Of a DNA stretch of 64,000 nucleotides, positions 51,691 to 60,078 are shown one piece after another; positions within the stretch are counted from its first letter, which is position 1; the number at the start of each line of letters is the position of its first letter. A program made the translations under genes and the position numbers. This DNA is from DATBLE01 sp963837265 (GTDB taxonomy: Bacteria > Actinomycetota > Thermoleophilia > Gaiellales > Gaiellaceae). The notes beneath the pieces were generated by a model. The model was not told the DNA's origin and searched no databases. It was given only the letters and a program-made list of their open reading frames with translations. Location of the stretch: contig CAWIMQ010000006.1 in NCBI GenBank assembly GCA_963837265.1, positions 434,001 through 498,000 of the forward strand, read 5' to 3'.

Positions 51691-52916
51691 CCGGATCCGA
51701 TCGGCCGGAGCGCTTCGGCGGCTTTCACGCAGTCGGAGCCGGTCGCGGTGATCGTCACCCAGACGCCCGCCTGCTGGAGCTGCGCGGTGCACGACGGCGT
51801 GTTCCCGCCCTGCGCGACGACGACGTTCGCCGTCCCCGGCTGGGGCAGTGGGCTGCCGCTGAACGTGCGTCCGCTCAGGAAGCCGTTCGCCGGCTCTGGC
51901 TGGACGGCCTCTGCGATCGTGATCAGGTTGGCGCGGTCGCCGTAGCTGAGCGAGACGCCCTCGCTCTGCTCCGGTGGGATTCCAGCGGAGGGGCCGTAGC
52001 CGCTCGTGAGGCGCATCAGCTGGATCGACTGCAGCGCCGTGTCGGCGAACGACTCGCCCAGCCAGAGCGGCGTCCAGCCCAGCACGCTCTCGGCCTGGGA
52101 GGAGGAGAGCGGGCGCACCGCCTGTGCCTGGCCGCTGACCGGCGTCGGCGGCCCCGGCTGCGGCGCGGCGAAGTCCGCCTGGTCGCGGCCGACCGTCTCG
52201 ATCTCTTGCACGCGCCAGACCGGTGCGAGCCCGCCGGCGCTCTCGCGCTCGATCACGAGCGGCCGGTAGCTCTCGGCGTCGATCGCCAGCCGCTCGTGGA
52301 AGCCCTGCGCGTCGAGGCGCAGCCAGACCACGGCCCGGCCGTCGAGGGTGCCGCGGCCGACCTCGCGGGCGGCGCCGCTTCGGAGCGCGTCGCCGTAGCC
52401 GCTCACGAACCCGGTCAGCGCCGGGTCGACCACCGGCGCCTGCCCCGGCGGCGCGCCGACCACCGGCCCTGCGTTCGTCTGCCCCCCGTTCGGCCCCTGC
52501 ACGATGTCCGCGACCAGCAAGCCCTGCTTCCACGCCTCGGCCCGGAGCAGCTGCCGGTCGGCGTCGTACCAGTACTCGAGCCGTTGCTCGACCGGCGAGC
52601 GCGCACCCGTCCGCAGGTCGACGACCGACTCGCCCGGCACCTCGCTCGCGATCACCGCATGCAGCACCGGGCCGTCTCCGATCGCGGCCAGCGCCCGGTC
52701 GACCAGCCCGCCGCCGTGCCCCTGCCAGGGCGCGACCACCGACACGATGACACCAGCAACGACGAGCGTCGCCGCAGCCGCGAGCAACCGCACGACCGTG
52801 CGCGAGCGGCGCGGCCGCCGCTGGGTCGTCGCGATCGCGTCCGCGACAGCGAGCAGATCCGGCGAGTCGCACAGCAGCTCGACGGCCTCGACATCGAGCT
52901 CCGCCCGCTTCCTCAC
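51687..52916 (-). CDS. Membrane protein, probable anti-sigma partner of the ECF factor
   Basis: A 409-aa protein with a short cytoplasmic N-terminus (VEAVELLCDSPDLLAVADAI), one membrane helix (about 42-62) and a long extracytoplasmic part. That layout and its place directly after an ECF sigma gene suit an anti-sigma factor, though no zinc-binding anti-sigma HxxxCxxC motif is present. The outer part includes a lipoprotein-localisation-like segment (HAVIASEVPGESVVDLRTG, LEYWYDADRQLLRAEAW). The GTG at 52916 overlaps the sigma stop as GTGA. Confidence 0.65.
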   Translation of the reverse strand: MRKRAELDVEAVELLCDSPDLLAVADAIATTQRRPRRSRTVVRLLAAAATLVVAGVIVSVVAPWQGHGGGLVDRALAAIGDGPVLHAVIASEVPGESVVDLRTGARSPVEQRLEYWYDADRQLLRAEAWKQGLLVADIVQGPNGGQTNAGPVVGAPPGQAPVVDPALTGFVSGYGDALRSGAAREVGRGTLDGRAVVWLRLDAQGFHERLAIDAESYRPLVIERESAGGLAPVWRVQEIETVGRDQADFAAPQPGPPTPVSGQAQAVRPLSSSQAESVLGWTPLWLGESFADTALQSIQLMRLTSGYGPSAGIPPEQSEGVSLSYGDRANLITIAEAVQPEPANGFLSGRTFSGSPLPQPGTANVVVAQGGNTPSCTAQLQQAGVWVTITATGSDCVKAAEALRPIGSG

Positions 52917-53431
52917 GGCTCGATCCCCTCCCGCTCCAGCTCAGCGCGGACCGCCTCCAAGCCGCGGCCGAAGCGCATCTTGCACGCCGCCTCCGTGGAG
53001 CCGACCCGCTCGGCGATCTCCGCGAACGAGCAGCCATGCAAGAGCTTCAACACCACCACCCGTCGCTGCTCGACCGGCAGCCGGTCCAGCGCCGCCCGCA
53101 CCGCCCCGGCAACGTCCGGCCCGTACTCGACCGGCTCGACCAGCTCCAGCCGCGAGCGCGCCAGCTCGGCCAGCGACTCGCCGCTCCGCGCGAGCCGGCG
53201 TGCGCGATCCGCCAGCCGCCGCTGCGCAACCGTGTACAGCCAGGCCAGCACCGGCGTCGCTCCCGGCTTGAACCGCTCCAGCCCCGCCGCGGCATCAGCG
53301 AACACGAGCTGCGCGAGCTCCTCGGCCGCCTCGTCGCTCCCCGTCCGCCGGCGCAGGTAGCGAAACACCTGCCCGTAGTGGCGGCGAAACGCGAGCTCGA
53401 CCAGATCGCGCACACCCTCCTTCTCGCTCAC
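52913..53431 (-). CDS. ECF-family RNA polymerase sigma factor
   Basis: A 172-aa sigma-70 family protein with only regions 2 and 4. Region 2 is RRHYGQVFRYLRRRTGSDEAAEELAQLVFADA with WLYTVAQRRLADRAR. Region 4 is LDRLPVEQRRVVVLKLLHGCSFAEIAERVGSTEAACKMRFGRGL. The GTG at 53431 is about 8 nt from a TACTTT box. It heads a three-gene operon with a membrane partner and an exported propeller protein. Confidence 0.88.
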   Translation of the reverse strand: MSEKEGVRDLVELAFRRHYGQVFRYLRRRTGSDEAAEELAQLVFADAAAGLERFKPGATPVLAWLYTVAQRRLADRARRLARSGESLAELARSRLELVEPVEYGPDVAGAVRAALDRLPVEQRRVVVLKLLHGCSFAEIAERVGSTEAACKMRFGRGLEAVRAELEREGIEP

Positions 53432-53488
53432 CGTCTACGAAAGTAACGCCGTTCGGACCTCCGTGGCGGCGCCGCCCGTACCCGTCGT

Positions 53489-53986
53489 GTGACGCCCCTC
53501 GCCGTCCTGTTCAGCGCGGTCGCCCTCGGCACCGCCCCGACCGGCTGGCACACGTTCAGCGCGAACGGGCTCAGCGTCCGCTACCCGCACGGCTGGTTCG
53601 CGACCACGCACGCGCTGACGCCGGTCACCTCGCCGCCGCAGGTCCTCGCCGTCGCCTCCTACCCCTTGCCCCGGAACTACCGGGGCGCCGACGGCTGCGA
53701 GCCGAAGGAGGCGCTCGACCGGATGCCGCCGAGAGGCGCGTTCATTTTCGGCTGGGAGTACGGCAGCATCACGGGCCGGGCCCTGCATCAGTTCCCGCCT
53801 CGCCTGAACCATTTCAAGCTCACCCGCTTCGCTCACTTCGAGTGCCTCGGCCCCAGCTACGTCCTCCGCTTCAGGCAAGCGGGGAGGTTCTTCCAGATCC
53901 ACGTCGCCTTCGGCAGCCGGGCGAGCCCGACGACGCGAGCCACCGTCCTCCGGATCCTCGACAGCCTCAGAGTCCGCCGGTCATGA
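53489..53986 (+). CDS. Exported HGW-domain protein
   Basis: A 165-aa secreted protein. After a short signal (to about 16) comes GWHTFSANGLSVRYPHGWF and, at the end, FQIHVAFGSRASPTTRATVLRILDSLRV. The same plan (a YP-x-GW start and an AFG..T.R..L..L end) is found in the proteins at 53983 and 58962, so this is a local paralogous family. Function unknown; it recalls small PsbP-like lipoprotein domains. The GTG at 53489 is tentative. Confidence 0.65.
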   Translation: MTPLAVLFSAVALGTAPTGWHTFSANGLSVRYPHGWFATTHALTPVTSPPQVLAVASYPLPRNYRGADGCEPKEALDRMPPRGAFIFGWEYGSITGRALHQFPPRLNHFKLTRFAHFECLGPSYVLRFRQAGRFFQIHVAFGSRASPTTRATVLRILDSLRVRRS

Positions 53987-54480
53987 TCGCGCTGCTCGTC
54001 GCCGCCACGCTCGCGCCCTGGACGCACCCCCTCGCCTTCCGGCCGCTCGCCGACTGGCACACGGGCGCGAGTGGCACCGTCCGCTCGCAGTACGCGGGCC
54101 GGAGCAGGACTGCAACGATTCCGCTCGAGTCGTCGGCGTGGACTGCGAGGAACGTCCGCTACCGCGACCCGTCGACAGCCGACCCGCCCAACCGCACGCT
54201 CGTCCACCTCCCCCGTGACGCCGTGATCGTCTGGGCGGTGATCTACCAGCCCGCCGAGCGCGGGAAGAAGCCGCTCCAGCTCCACCTCGCACAAGCCAAG
54301 CGGTTCGACTGCTGCGAAGCCGCCCGTGTCGCCGGCGGCGAATACGAGCTCACCGGCCTCGGCCCCACCGACGCCTACTCGGTGATCGTTCGCGTCTACT
54401 TCGGATCGCGACCGACGCCGACGCTGCGCGCCCAGGCGCAGCAGGCCCTCGACCGGCTGCGCCTACCCTCGCCCCGGTGA
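53983..54480 (+). CDS. Exported HGW-family paralogue
   Basis: A 165-aa secreted protein whose C-terminal AYSVIVRVYFGSRPTPTLRAQAQQALDRLRL matches the end of the preceding protein, while its N-terminal half (HPLAFRPLADWHTGASGTV) has diverged. It contains a Cys-Cys pair (FDCCEAARVAGG). The ATG at 53983 overlaps the upstream stop as ATGA, and its own stop overlaps the next gene as GTGA, so three exported proteins are made from one message. Confidence 0.65.
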   Translation: MIALLVAATLAPWTHPLAFRPLADWHTGASGTVRSQYAGRSRTATIPLESSAWTARNVRYRDPSTADPPNRTLVHLPRDAVIVWAVIYQPAERGKKPLQLHLAQAKRFDCCEAARVAGGEYELTGLGPTDAYSVIVRVYFGSRPTPTLRAQAQQALDRLRLPSPR

Positions 54481-55145
54481 CCGCATGTCGGCGTCACATG
54501 CGCACGATCATGCTCATGCTCCTTGCCGCCCTCGCCCTGAGCCTGCCCGGATCGGCACAGGCGAAGGGCTTCACGCGGGCGGTGCTCGTCGGCTCGGACG
54601 GCCGCTGGGTCGAGGTGCGTGCGAGCGAATCCGTTATCGACGGGCTGCTGAGCTCGCGTGGCTCGCGCGAGCCCCTCCGCGGCAGGTATCTGCGCCTGTT
54701 CTTCGTCGGGCCGGGCGACTTCCCGGCCAATCCGGCCCGCTACTACCTGGAGCCGGAGTGCTCGGCGCTCGACTGGCCGAGGTACGAGTGGTGGTGCGGA
54801 CGCATCAGCCCTGCGCTCGTCCGCCTCCTCGCTCCCGCACGTGCGCTGCCCCGGTTCGATGTGCGCCCGACGGTGCTCGCGACGATCAGCTACCACGGCC
54901 GTCTCACCGGCTGGATCACGACAGCCGACGCGCTGAGAGACCCGGTGGAGATGGCGCTCGACCGGACGGGCCGCCCGGCGCCGCGGCCGCGTGCGTGCTA
55001 CGCCTTCAGCGGACGCTGGCGAGGACCTGCCGCCGCCCGGCGACCGCGGGATTTCCTCCTCTGCCCGGACGGCGTCTACGCGAACGGACGCCTGTATCCG
55101 CTCCGCCGCGGCGTCTGGGAGTGGTTCCGGGCGAACGTCGACTGA
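54477..55145 (+). CDS. KGFTR-family exported protein
   Basis: A 222-aa secreted protein. The signal peptide (about 8-30, LLAALALSLPGSAQA) is followed by KGFTRAVLVGSDGRWVEVR, YLRLFFVGPGDFP and several paired cysteines. The family is unknown to me, but a truncated copy lies at 47501. GTG 54477 lies 7 nt after TACCCT and also overlaps the upstream stop, so it could be made from its own leaderless message or by coupling. Confidence 0.65.
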   Translation: MTACRRHMRTIMLMLLAALALSLPGSAQAKGFTRAVLVGSDGRWVEVRASESVIDGLLSSRGSREPLRGRYLRLFFVGPGDFPANPARYYLEPECSALDWPRYEWWCGRISPALVRLLAPARALPRFDVRPTVLATISYHGRLTGWITTADALRDPVEMALDRTGRPAPRPRACYAFSGRWRGPAAARRPRDFLLCPDGVYANGRLYPLRRGVWEWFRANVD

Positions 55146-55156
55146 CCCGGGACGGT

Positions 55157-55567
55157 CTACCGCACCGCAACCGGCACCATCACCGGCGGCGGGAGCATGA
55201 TCCCCGTGGGCGCTTCGTTCGGGATCACCAGCCGCCACCTGCCCGGGCGCGGGAACCGCACAACCGCCCGCCAGCGCTTCGGAGCGAGGCGAACGACCGG
55301 GATTGCGAAACCGTCCCGGGGGATCGTCGCCCTCGCCTCGCGCGAGTCGCCCGTGACCGTACCGACGACGTCGAACCAATCCTTCCCCGGCGCGACAGCG
55401 ATCAGCTTCAGGTTGAAGTCGAGACGCACCTCGGAGTGGAGGACAACCGTGACCGGCTGGCGAACAGCGGGCGTCCGGTCGCTGAGCGTCAGCCACAGCT
55501 TGACCTTCGCGCTCGCAGTCGGAGCCAGGAAGAGGGCGAGCGCGACAGCGGCGGCGGCGATCTTCAT
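55157..55567 (-). CDS. Exported small beta-rich protein
   Basis: A 136-aa protein with a clean signal peptide (MKIAAAAVALALFLAPTASA) and a beta-sandwich-like mature part (VKLWLTLSDRTPAVRQPVTVVLHSEV, WRAVVRFPRPGRWRLVIP). This recalls copper-resistance or cupredoxin-adjacent immunoglobulin-like domains, but no metal site is visible. It is convergent with the KGFTR-family gene. Confidence 0.65.
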   Translation of the reverse strand: MKIAAAAVALALFLAPTASAKVKLWLTLSDRTPAVRQPVTVVLHSEVRLDFNLKLIAVAPGKDWFDVVGTVTGDSREARATIPRDGFAIPVVRLAPKRWRAVVRFPRPGRWRLVIPNEAPTGIMLPPPVMVPVAVR

Positions 55568-55574
55568 GCTCGTT

Positions 55575-55930
55575 CTACACCATTCGACTCATTCGAGGTT
55601 CCGCGCCGCCGTGCGGACGGAGCTCACGGCCCGCGATCGCCGAGGATAAGGCTGCGGCGAGGCCGCTGTCGATGGCGCAAGCGGTCTGTTTGCCGGTGCG
55701 CAGGTCGAAGGCCTCGCCGAAGCCGAGTGCCCGCTGGATATAGGCGTAGCGTCCGTCGATGCGGATGCCTGCGACGCGCTCGCCAGGGAGGGCGCGGTAG
55801 CTGAACCTACCGGTGCTCGTGAAGACGAGAGCCCCGCTGCCGCGCGCCTGCTCGGAGCGCTGGTCGTAGCGGCCTTGGCAGGTGACGACGAGCCCGCCGT
55901 CGGCGGCGACCGAGGCGGCGCCGGGGCAGG
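55575..55930 (-). pseudogene. Beta-propeller gene fragment, reversed
   Basis: The minus strand reads GAASVAADGGLVVTCQGRYDQ, GALVFTSTGRFSYRALPGERVAGIRIDGRYAYIQRALGFGEAFDLRTG, ending at a stop at 55575. It is propeller-like but has no start, promoter or signal peptide. It abuts, head to head, another propeller fragment on the opposite strand at about 55935. Probably a piece of an inverted and broken gene. Confidence 0.5.
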
Positions 55931-55944
55931 CGCATGATCGACGA

Positions 55945-56665
55945 CGCGCTCGCGAGTACCCGCTCGGCTGGACGCACACAGGCCTGCTCGTCACCTCGAA
56001 CCCCGGAGCCGGCTCGCCGCAGCTGCTCGTTCGCGACGGCGCCGGCCGCCTGGTGGGAACGATCGCCAACCGGCTCTCGACGTTCGCCTTCGACCGCGCG
56101 AGCAGCACCATCCTTTACCTGGGGCGCGACGGAGTGCTGCGCCGCAGCGACGGCCTGCACCGACGCACGCTCGCGCGTGGGCTGTCCCCGTTGGGCTGGT
56201 CAGCCCGCTCCCGGGCGGGCTGGTCGGGATCGTCGACGGCAAGGTCACCGCCGATCGGATCACCGTCCTCCGCTCGGACGGCTCGCTCTTCGCCCGCGCC
56301 GCGTTCCCGGGCGCTGCCGCCGGCCGCCTGTATGTCGGCGCCGACAGCGGCCTGCGCGTGTCGCCGGACGGTGGCGCGGTCGCCTTCACGGTCAGGAGGA
56401 GAAGCTCGCGCGGCACCGACTCCGTCTACGTCCTGCGTGCGGACAAGACGCGGCCGGCCCTCGTGTACCGGCGCCGGCTCCGGTTCGCGATCTGTGAGCG
56501 CTCCGTGATCTCGCCTGGCACGGCCGCTGGCTGCTCTACGCTCCGAGCGAGGGCCCAGTGGTCGCGATCGACACCTTGCGGCGACGCCGGCCGGTCGATC
56601 TCTCCGGGCTGGCCGCGCATCTCGCTGGCAGCGGCGCGACGGTGGTGAACGCTGCCTGGACCTGA
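55945..56665 (+). pseudogene. Beta-propeller / anti-sigma gene remnant with two frameshifts
   Basis: Translated with two frame changes this reads GWTHTGLLVTSNPGAGSPQL, STILYLGRDGVLRRSDG (shift near 56195), LVSPLPGGLVGIVDGKVTAD, GLRVSPDGGAVAFTVRRRSS (shift near 56509), LAWHGRWLLYAPSEGPVVAID..VVNAAWT, stop. It resembles the outer part of the propeller protein at 57292. The 5' half is lost at the junction with the reversed fragment. It lies just upstream of an intact ECF sigma / propeller pair and is probably a dead duplicate. Confidence 0.65.
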
Positions 56666-56734
56666 GCGGCCCTGCGATCCGTACCTGTTCGGGATGGACC
56701 TTCTGCTCGGAGCGGTTCGTATAGTCGCCAGCGG

Positions 56735-57295
56735 ATGCTCGGCTTCGGCAGCGACGAGCGTTCCTGGGTGCGCGGCGCCCAGGCGGGGCGAGCCGCGGAC
56801 CTGGAGAAGCTCTTCCGCCACCACTGGCCCCGCGCCCGCCGGGCCGCCTATCTGGTCGTCCACGACGCCGCCGCCGCGGAGGACGTCGCCCAGGAGGCGT
56901 TCCTGGCCGCCGTTCGTCATCTCGACCGCTTCGACCGGCGGCGGCCGTTCGGGCCCTGGCTGCACCGGATCGTCGTTAACCGGGCGATCGACTTCGCCCG
57001 CGCCCGGGCGCTGCGCGGCGAGGTCGGCGAGCCTGCCCGCGAGCTGGCGCTCGCCGCCGGCGGCAACCCGTCCGCGGCGCCGGCGGAGCCGGAGCTGGAG
57101 GCGCCGCCGGTGCTGCGCGCGCTCGCGCAGCTCTCCCCTGACCATCGGGCGGTGATCGTGCTCCGCTACCTGCTCGACTACACGCCGGGCGAGATCGCCG
57201 AGCTGCTCGAGCTACCGCGCGGAACCGTCAACTCGCGGATGCGCCGCGCCCTCGACACGCTCGGCCGCCTGCTGACCGCCGAGGAGATGCGGTGA
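56735..57295 (+). CDS. ECF-family RNA polymerase sigma factor
   Basis: A 186-aa sigma factor. Region 2 is LEKLFRHHWPRARRAAYLVVHDAAAAEDVAQEAFLAAVRHLDRF with GPWLHRIVVNRAIDFARAR. Region 4 is LAQLSPDHRAVIVLRYLLDYTPGEIAELLELPRGTVNSRMRRAL. A TATAGT box lies 9 nt before the ATG. The stop overlaps the next gene as GTGA, so it is coupled to a membrane propeller protein that is its likely anti-sigma factor. Confidence 0.9.
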   Translation: MLGFGSDERSWVRGAQAGRAADLEKLFRHHWPRARRAAYLVVHDAAAAEDVAQEAFLAAVRHLDRFDRRRPFGPWLHRIVVNRAIDFARARALRGEVGEPARELALAAGGNPSAAPAEPELEAPPVLRALAQLSPDHRAVIVLRYLLDYTPGEIAELLELPRGTVNSRMRRALDTLGRLLTAEEMR

Positions 57296-58497
57296 ACGAG
57301 CGGCAGCTCCGCAGGGGGCTCGCCTCGACGCCGCTCCCGGACGGGCCGGAGGCGGAGGAGCGGGCCTGGCGGGTGGTGCGCGGCGCCTACGACGAGCGCG
57401 AGGCGGTCTTCTGGCCGCGCCGGCACGCGCGCCCGTTGGCGGCGGCTGTGGTGGCGGCCGCGGTTGCGGCGGTGATCGCCAGCCCGCCGGGGCGGGCGCT
57501 GGTGAATTCGATTCGCGATGCCGTCGGCCGGGAGAAGGTGGTCGGCGTCAAGCGGGCGGCCCCGGCGCTCCTTTCGCTGCCGGCGCCGGGGCGCCTGCTC
57601 GTCGCCGGCGCGAGCGGCCCCTGGATCGTCAATCAGGATGGGTCAAAGCGCCACCTGGGCGCGTACGCGGCCGCGGGCTGGTCGCCGCATGGGCTGTTCG
57701 AGGTCGCCACCCGCGGCCGGCAACTGGTCGCAGTCGACCCGAAGGGAAACGTGCGCTGGACGATCACCCGGGCGCAGCCGGTGCACGAAGCCCGCTGGTC
57801 GCCGGACGGCTACCGGATCGCCTACGTCACCGGCTCCGTCTTGCACGTCGTCGCCGGCGACGCGACCAGCGACCACGCGATCGCCGACGGGGTCGCCGCG
57901 GTCCGGCCCGCCTGGAGGCCGGGCGCGGACCACGTCCTCACGTTCAGCGACCGGCACGGAGAGATCCGAACGTACGCGGCCGACCAGGCGCGACTGCTCT
58001 GGCGCGCTCGGCCGGCGCAACCGCCGCGCTCGCTCGCCTGGTCGGCGGACGGCGGCTACCTGCTCGCCGTCGGCCCCTCGTCGCTCACCCTCTATCAGGC
58101 GGACGGCACGCCCGCCGGGGAGATCCTCGATCCGGCCGCGGCGCCGGTCGTCACTGCCGCCTTCGCCCCCGACGGCCGCAGGATCGCCGTCGTCCAGCGC
58201 ACCAGGCTCGGCAGCGTGCTCTGGCTCTACCCGTCGCTGCGCCCGGACGGGAACGCCGCCCGCAGGCTGTTCGCGGGCGCGGGCGTCTTCTCCGATCTCG
58301 CCTGGTCGCCGGACGGCCGCTGGCTGCTCGTCGCCTGGCGGAGTGCCGACCAGTGGCTCTTCATCCGCGCCGCCGGCGCGCAGAAGCTCGTCGCCGTCTC
58401 CGACATCACCAGCCAGTTCAACCCCGGCGCCCGCCGTCCCGGCAGCTTCCCGACCGTCGACGGCTGGTGCTGCACGCCCAATGGCCGGCCGGGCTAA
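57292..58497 (+). CDS. Membrane-anchored beta-propeller protein, probable anti-sigma factor
   Basis: A 401-aa protein. A cytoplasmic N-terminus of about 45 residues precedes one membrane helix (about 47-63). The outer part is a TolB/WD40-like propeller with repeated W-S-x-DG motifs (HEARWSPDGYRIAYVTG; SLAWSADGGYLLAVG; AAFAPDGRRIAVVQ; DLAWSPDGRWLLVAW). Coupling to an ECF sigma gene suggests an anti-sigma factor whose propeller senses an external ligand. No classical zinc anti-sigma motif is seen. The GTG at 57292 overlaps the sigma stop. Confidence 0.72.
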   Translation: MNERQLRRGLASTPLPDGPEAEERAWRVVRGAYDEREAVFWPRRHARPLAAAVVAAAVAAVIASPPGRALVNSIRDAVGREKVVGVKRAAPALLSLPAPGRLLVAGASGPWIVNQDGSKRHLGAYAAAGWSPHGLFEVATRGRQLVAVDPKGNVRWTITRAQPVHEARWSPDGYRIAYVTGSVLHVVAGDATSDHAIADGVAAVRPAWRPGADHVLTFSDRHGEIRTYAADQARLLWRARPAQPPRSLAWSADGGYLLAVGPSSLTLYQADGTPAGEILDPAAAPVVTAAFAPDGRRIAVVQRTRLGSVLWLYPSLRPDGNAARRLFAGAGVFSDLAWSPDGRWLLVAWRSADQWLFIRAAGAQKLVAVSDITSQFNPGARRPGSFPTVDGWCCTPNGRPG

Positions 58498-58957
58498 ATT
58501 CGCGCCCGCGCTGCTCGCGGCGGCGGCGACGCTCGCGCTCGCCGGGGGTGCGGCTGGAGCCGAGCGACTTCGGCTGCGGCATCCGCCCTACGCCGGCGTC
58601 GCCTGCCCGTTCGCGAACGACATCCGCTGCGATCGGGTCGGCCTGGCCGTCTGGCTGACCCGCCCGGCGTCGCGGCTGACCGCGACGATCAACGGCCGGC
58701 CGGTGCCGATGCGCATCCCGGCCGGGATCCGCTACGCCCCGGGGACGTACTACGGCGCACGCGGCCAGTACCTCCAGGGCTTCCTCCACCCGGCCGGCCT
58801 CCTCAACGGGGCATTGAAGGTGCGCCCCGACGCCGGCCGCTACGGGTGGATCGGGAAGCATCCGCGTCGCGTCCGTGTCGGCCTCACCGCTTTCTACGCC
58901 GGCGGTGCGACGACGACGACCACCGTCTCCGTCTGGCTGCACCCCGGCTGGGGGTAG
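58481..58957 (+). CDS. Exported protein of unknown function
   Basis: A 158-aa secreted protein with a signal peptide (ALLAAAATLALAGGAAGA). One cysteine pair (ACPFANDIRC) and a beta-rich body (VGLAVWLTRPASRLTATING, VRVGLTAFYAGGATTTTTVSVWL) follow. Not recognised. The ATG at 58481 lies 17 bp inside the end of the propeller gene, so it belongs to the same sigma operon. Confidence 0.65.
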   Translation: MAGRAKFAPALLAAAATLALAGGAAGAERLRLRHPPYAGVACPFANDIRCDRVGLAVWLTRPASRLTATINGRPVPMRIPAGIRYAPGTYYGARGQYLQGFLHPAGLLNGALKVRPDAGRYGWIGKHPRRVRVGLTAFYAGGATTTTTVSVWLHPGWG

Positions 58958-58961
58958 ACGG

Positions 58962-60065
58962 GTGCGGACGACGCTGCTGGCCGCGGCCGCGCTTGCGTTC
59001 CTCGCCGGCTCGGGCACGGACGCGCAATGGCGGGTGATCAGGAGCCCGATCGCCGGGTACGAGCTCCACTACCCGCCCGGCTGGCACGCAGCGCGCTGGC
59101 CGGAGGCGGGCGTGGTCGTCAGCTCGCTGCCGATCGCCGGCTGGGAGCTTCACGGACCGTACTCGCGTCGAGCACCCGGGCAGGCGTTCGTCTGGATCAC
59201 CGACTATGGGCAGGCTCACAGGAAGCTGCCGCCGCCTCCCCGGCCGCTGCGACTTCCGCCGCCGCGGGCAATGGAGGGGTTCGGGATCGGCAGCTCGCTG
59301 ACGTTCGTCCTCCACGGCCACCAGTTCCAGGCCTTCGCCGCCTTCGGCGCGGGTGCGTCGCAGGCGACGAGGCGGCTCGCGGTCCGCACGCTGGAGACGC
59401 TGCGGACGACGGCGCCCGCGCTTCCGAACCGCTCGCACGCCTCCGTGGTCGGCCGCTCCGTCCAGGGCCGGCCGATCCGCGCCTTCCAGCTCGGCAACCC
59501 GCACGCCTCCCGCCGGCTGCTCGTCGTCGGCTGCATCCACGGAGACGAGTGCGCCGGCATGAAGATAACCCTCGCGCTCCTGAACGACCCGTTCGGGATC
59601 CGTGGCGGCGTCTGGGTCGTCCAGGACCTGAACCCGGACGGGCTCGCCGCCGGGCGCCGCCAGAACGCGCACGGGGTCGACCTGAACCGCAACTTCGCCG
59701 CCGGTTGGGAACGCATCGGCCGGCCGGGCTCGCCGCAGTGGTCGGGGCCGCATCCGCTCTCGGAGCCGGAGACGCGGATCGCGCGGGCGCTGATCGAACG
59801 CATCCGCCCGCACGTGACGATCTGGTTCCACCAGCCCGCCGACCTCGTCCGCGCCTGGGGCGGGAGCGTCCCGGCCGCCCGCAGCTACGCCAGGCTGGTC
59901 GGGCTCCCCTTCCGCCGCCTCCCCTGGCTCGCGGGCACCGCCCCGAACTGGCAGAACCACCGCTACCCCGGGACGAGCGCCTTCGTCGTCGAGCTCCCCG
60001 CCGGCGAGCTCTCGAACGCGGTTGCCCGCCGCTACGCACGCGCGATCGTCACGCTCGCCGGGTAG
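58962..60065 (+). CDS. Secreted M14 zinc carboxypeptidase fused to an HGW domain
   Basis: A 367-aa exported peptidase. A signal (to about 20) is followed by an N-terminal domain (22-150, SPIAGYELHYPPGWHAARW ..AFAAFGAGASQATRRLAVRTLETL) that matches the small exported proteins at 53489 and 53983. The rest is an M14 peptidase: zinc ligands His193 and Glu196 in GCIHGDECAG, His290 in WFHQ, plus NPDG, GVDLNRNF and the catalytic Glu344 in FVVELPAGE. MpaA-type enzymes cut murein peptides, so cell-wall turnover is a fair guess. The GTG at 58962 begins 4 bp after the upstream stop. Confidence 0.85.
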   Translation: MRTTLLAAAALAFLAGSGTDAQWRVIRSPIAGYELHYPPGWHAARWPEAGVVVSSLPIAGWELHGPYSRRAPGQAFVWITDYGQAHRKLPPPPRPLRLPPPRAMEGFGIGSSLTFVLHGHQFQAFAAFGAGASQATRRLAVRTLETLRTTAPALPNRSHASVVGRSVQGRPIRAFQLGNPHASRRLLVVGCIHGDECAGMKITLALLNDPFGIRGGVWVVQDLNPDGLAAGRRQNAHGVDLNRNFAAGWERIGRPGSPQWSGPHPLSEPETRIARALIERIRPHVTIWFHQPADLVRAWGGSVPAARSYARLVGLPFRRLPWLAGTAPNWQNHRYPGTSAFVVELPAGELSNAVARRYARAIVTLAG

Positions 60066-60078
60066 GGACCTGGTGCGC

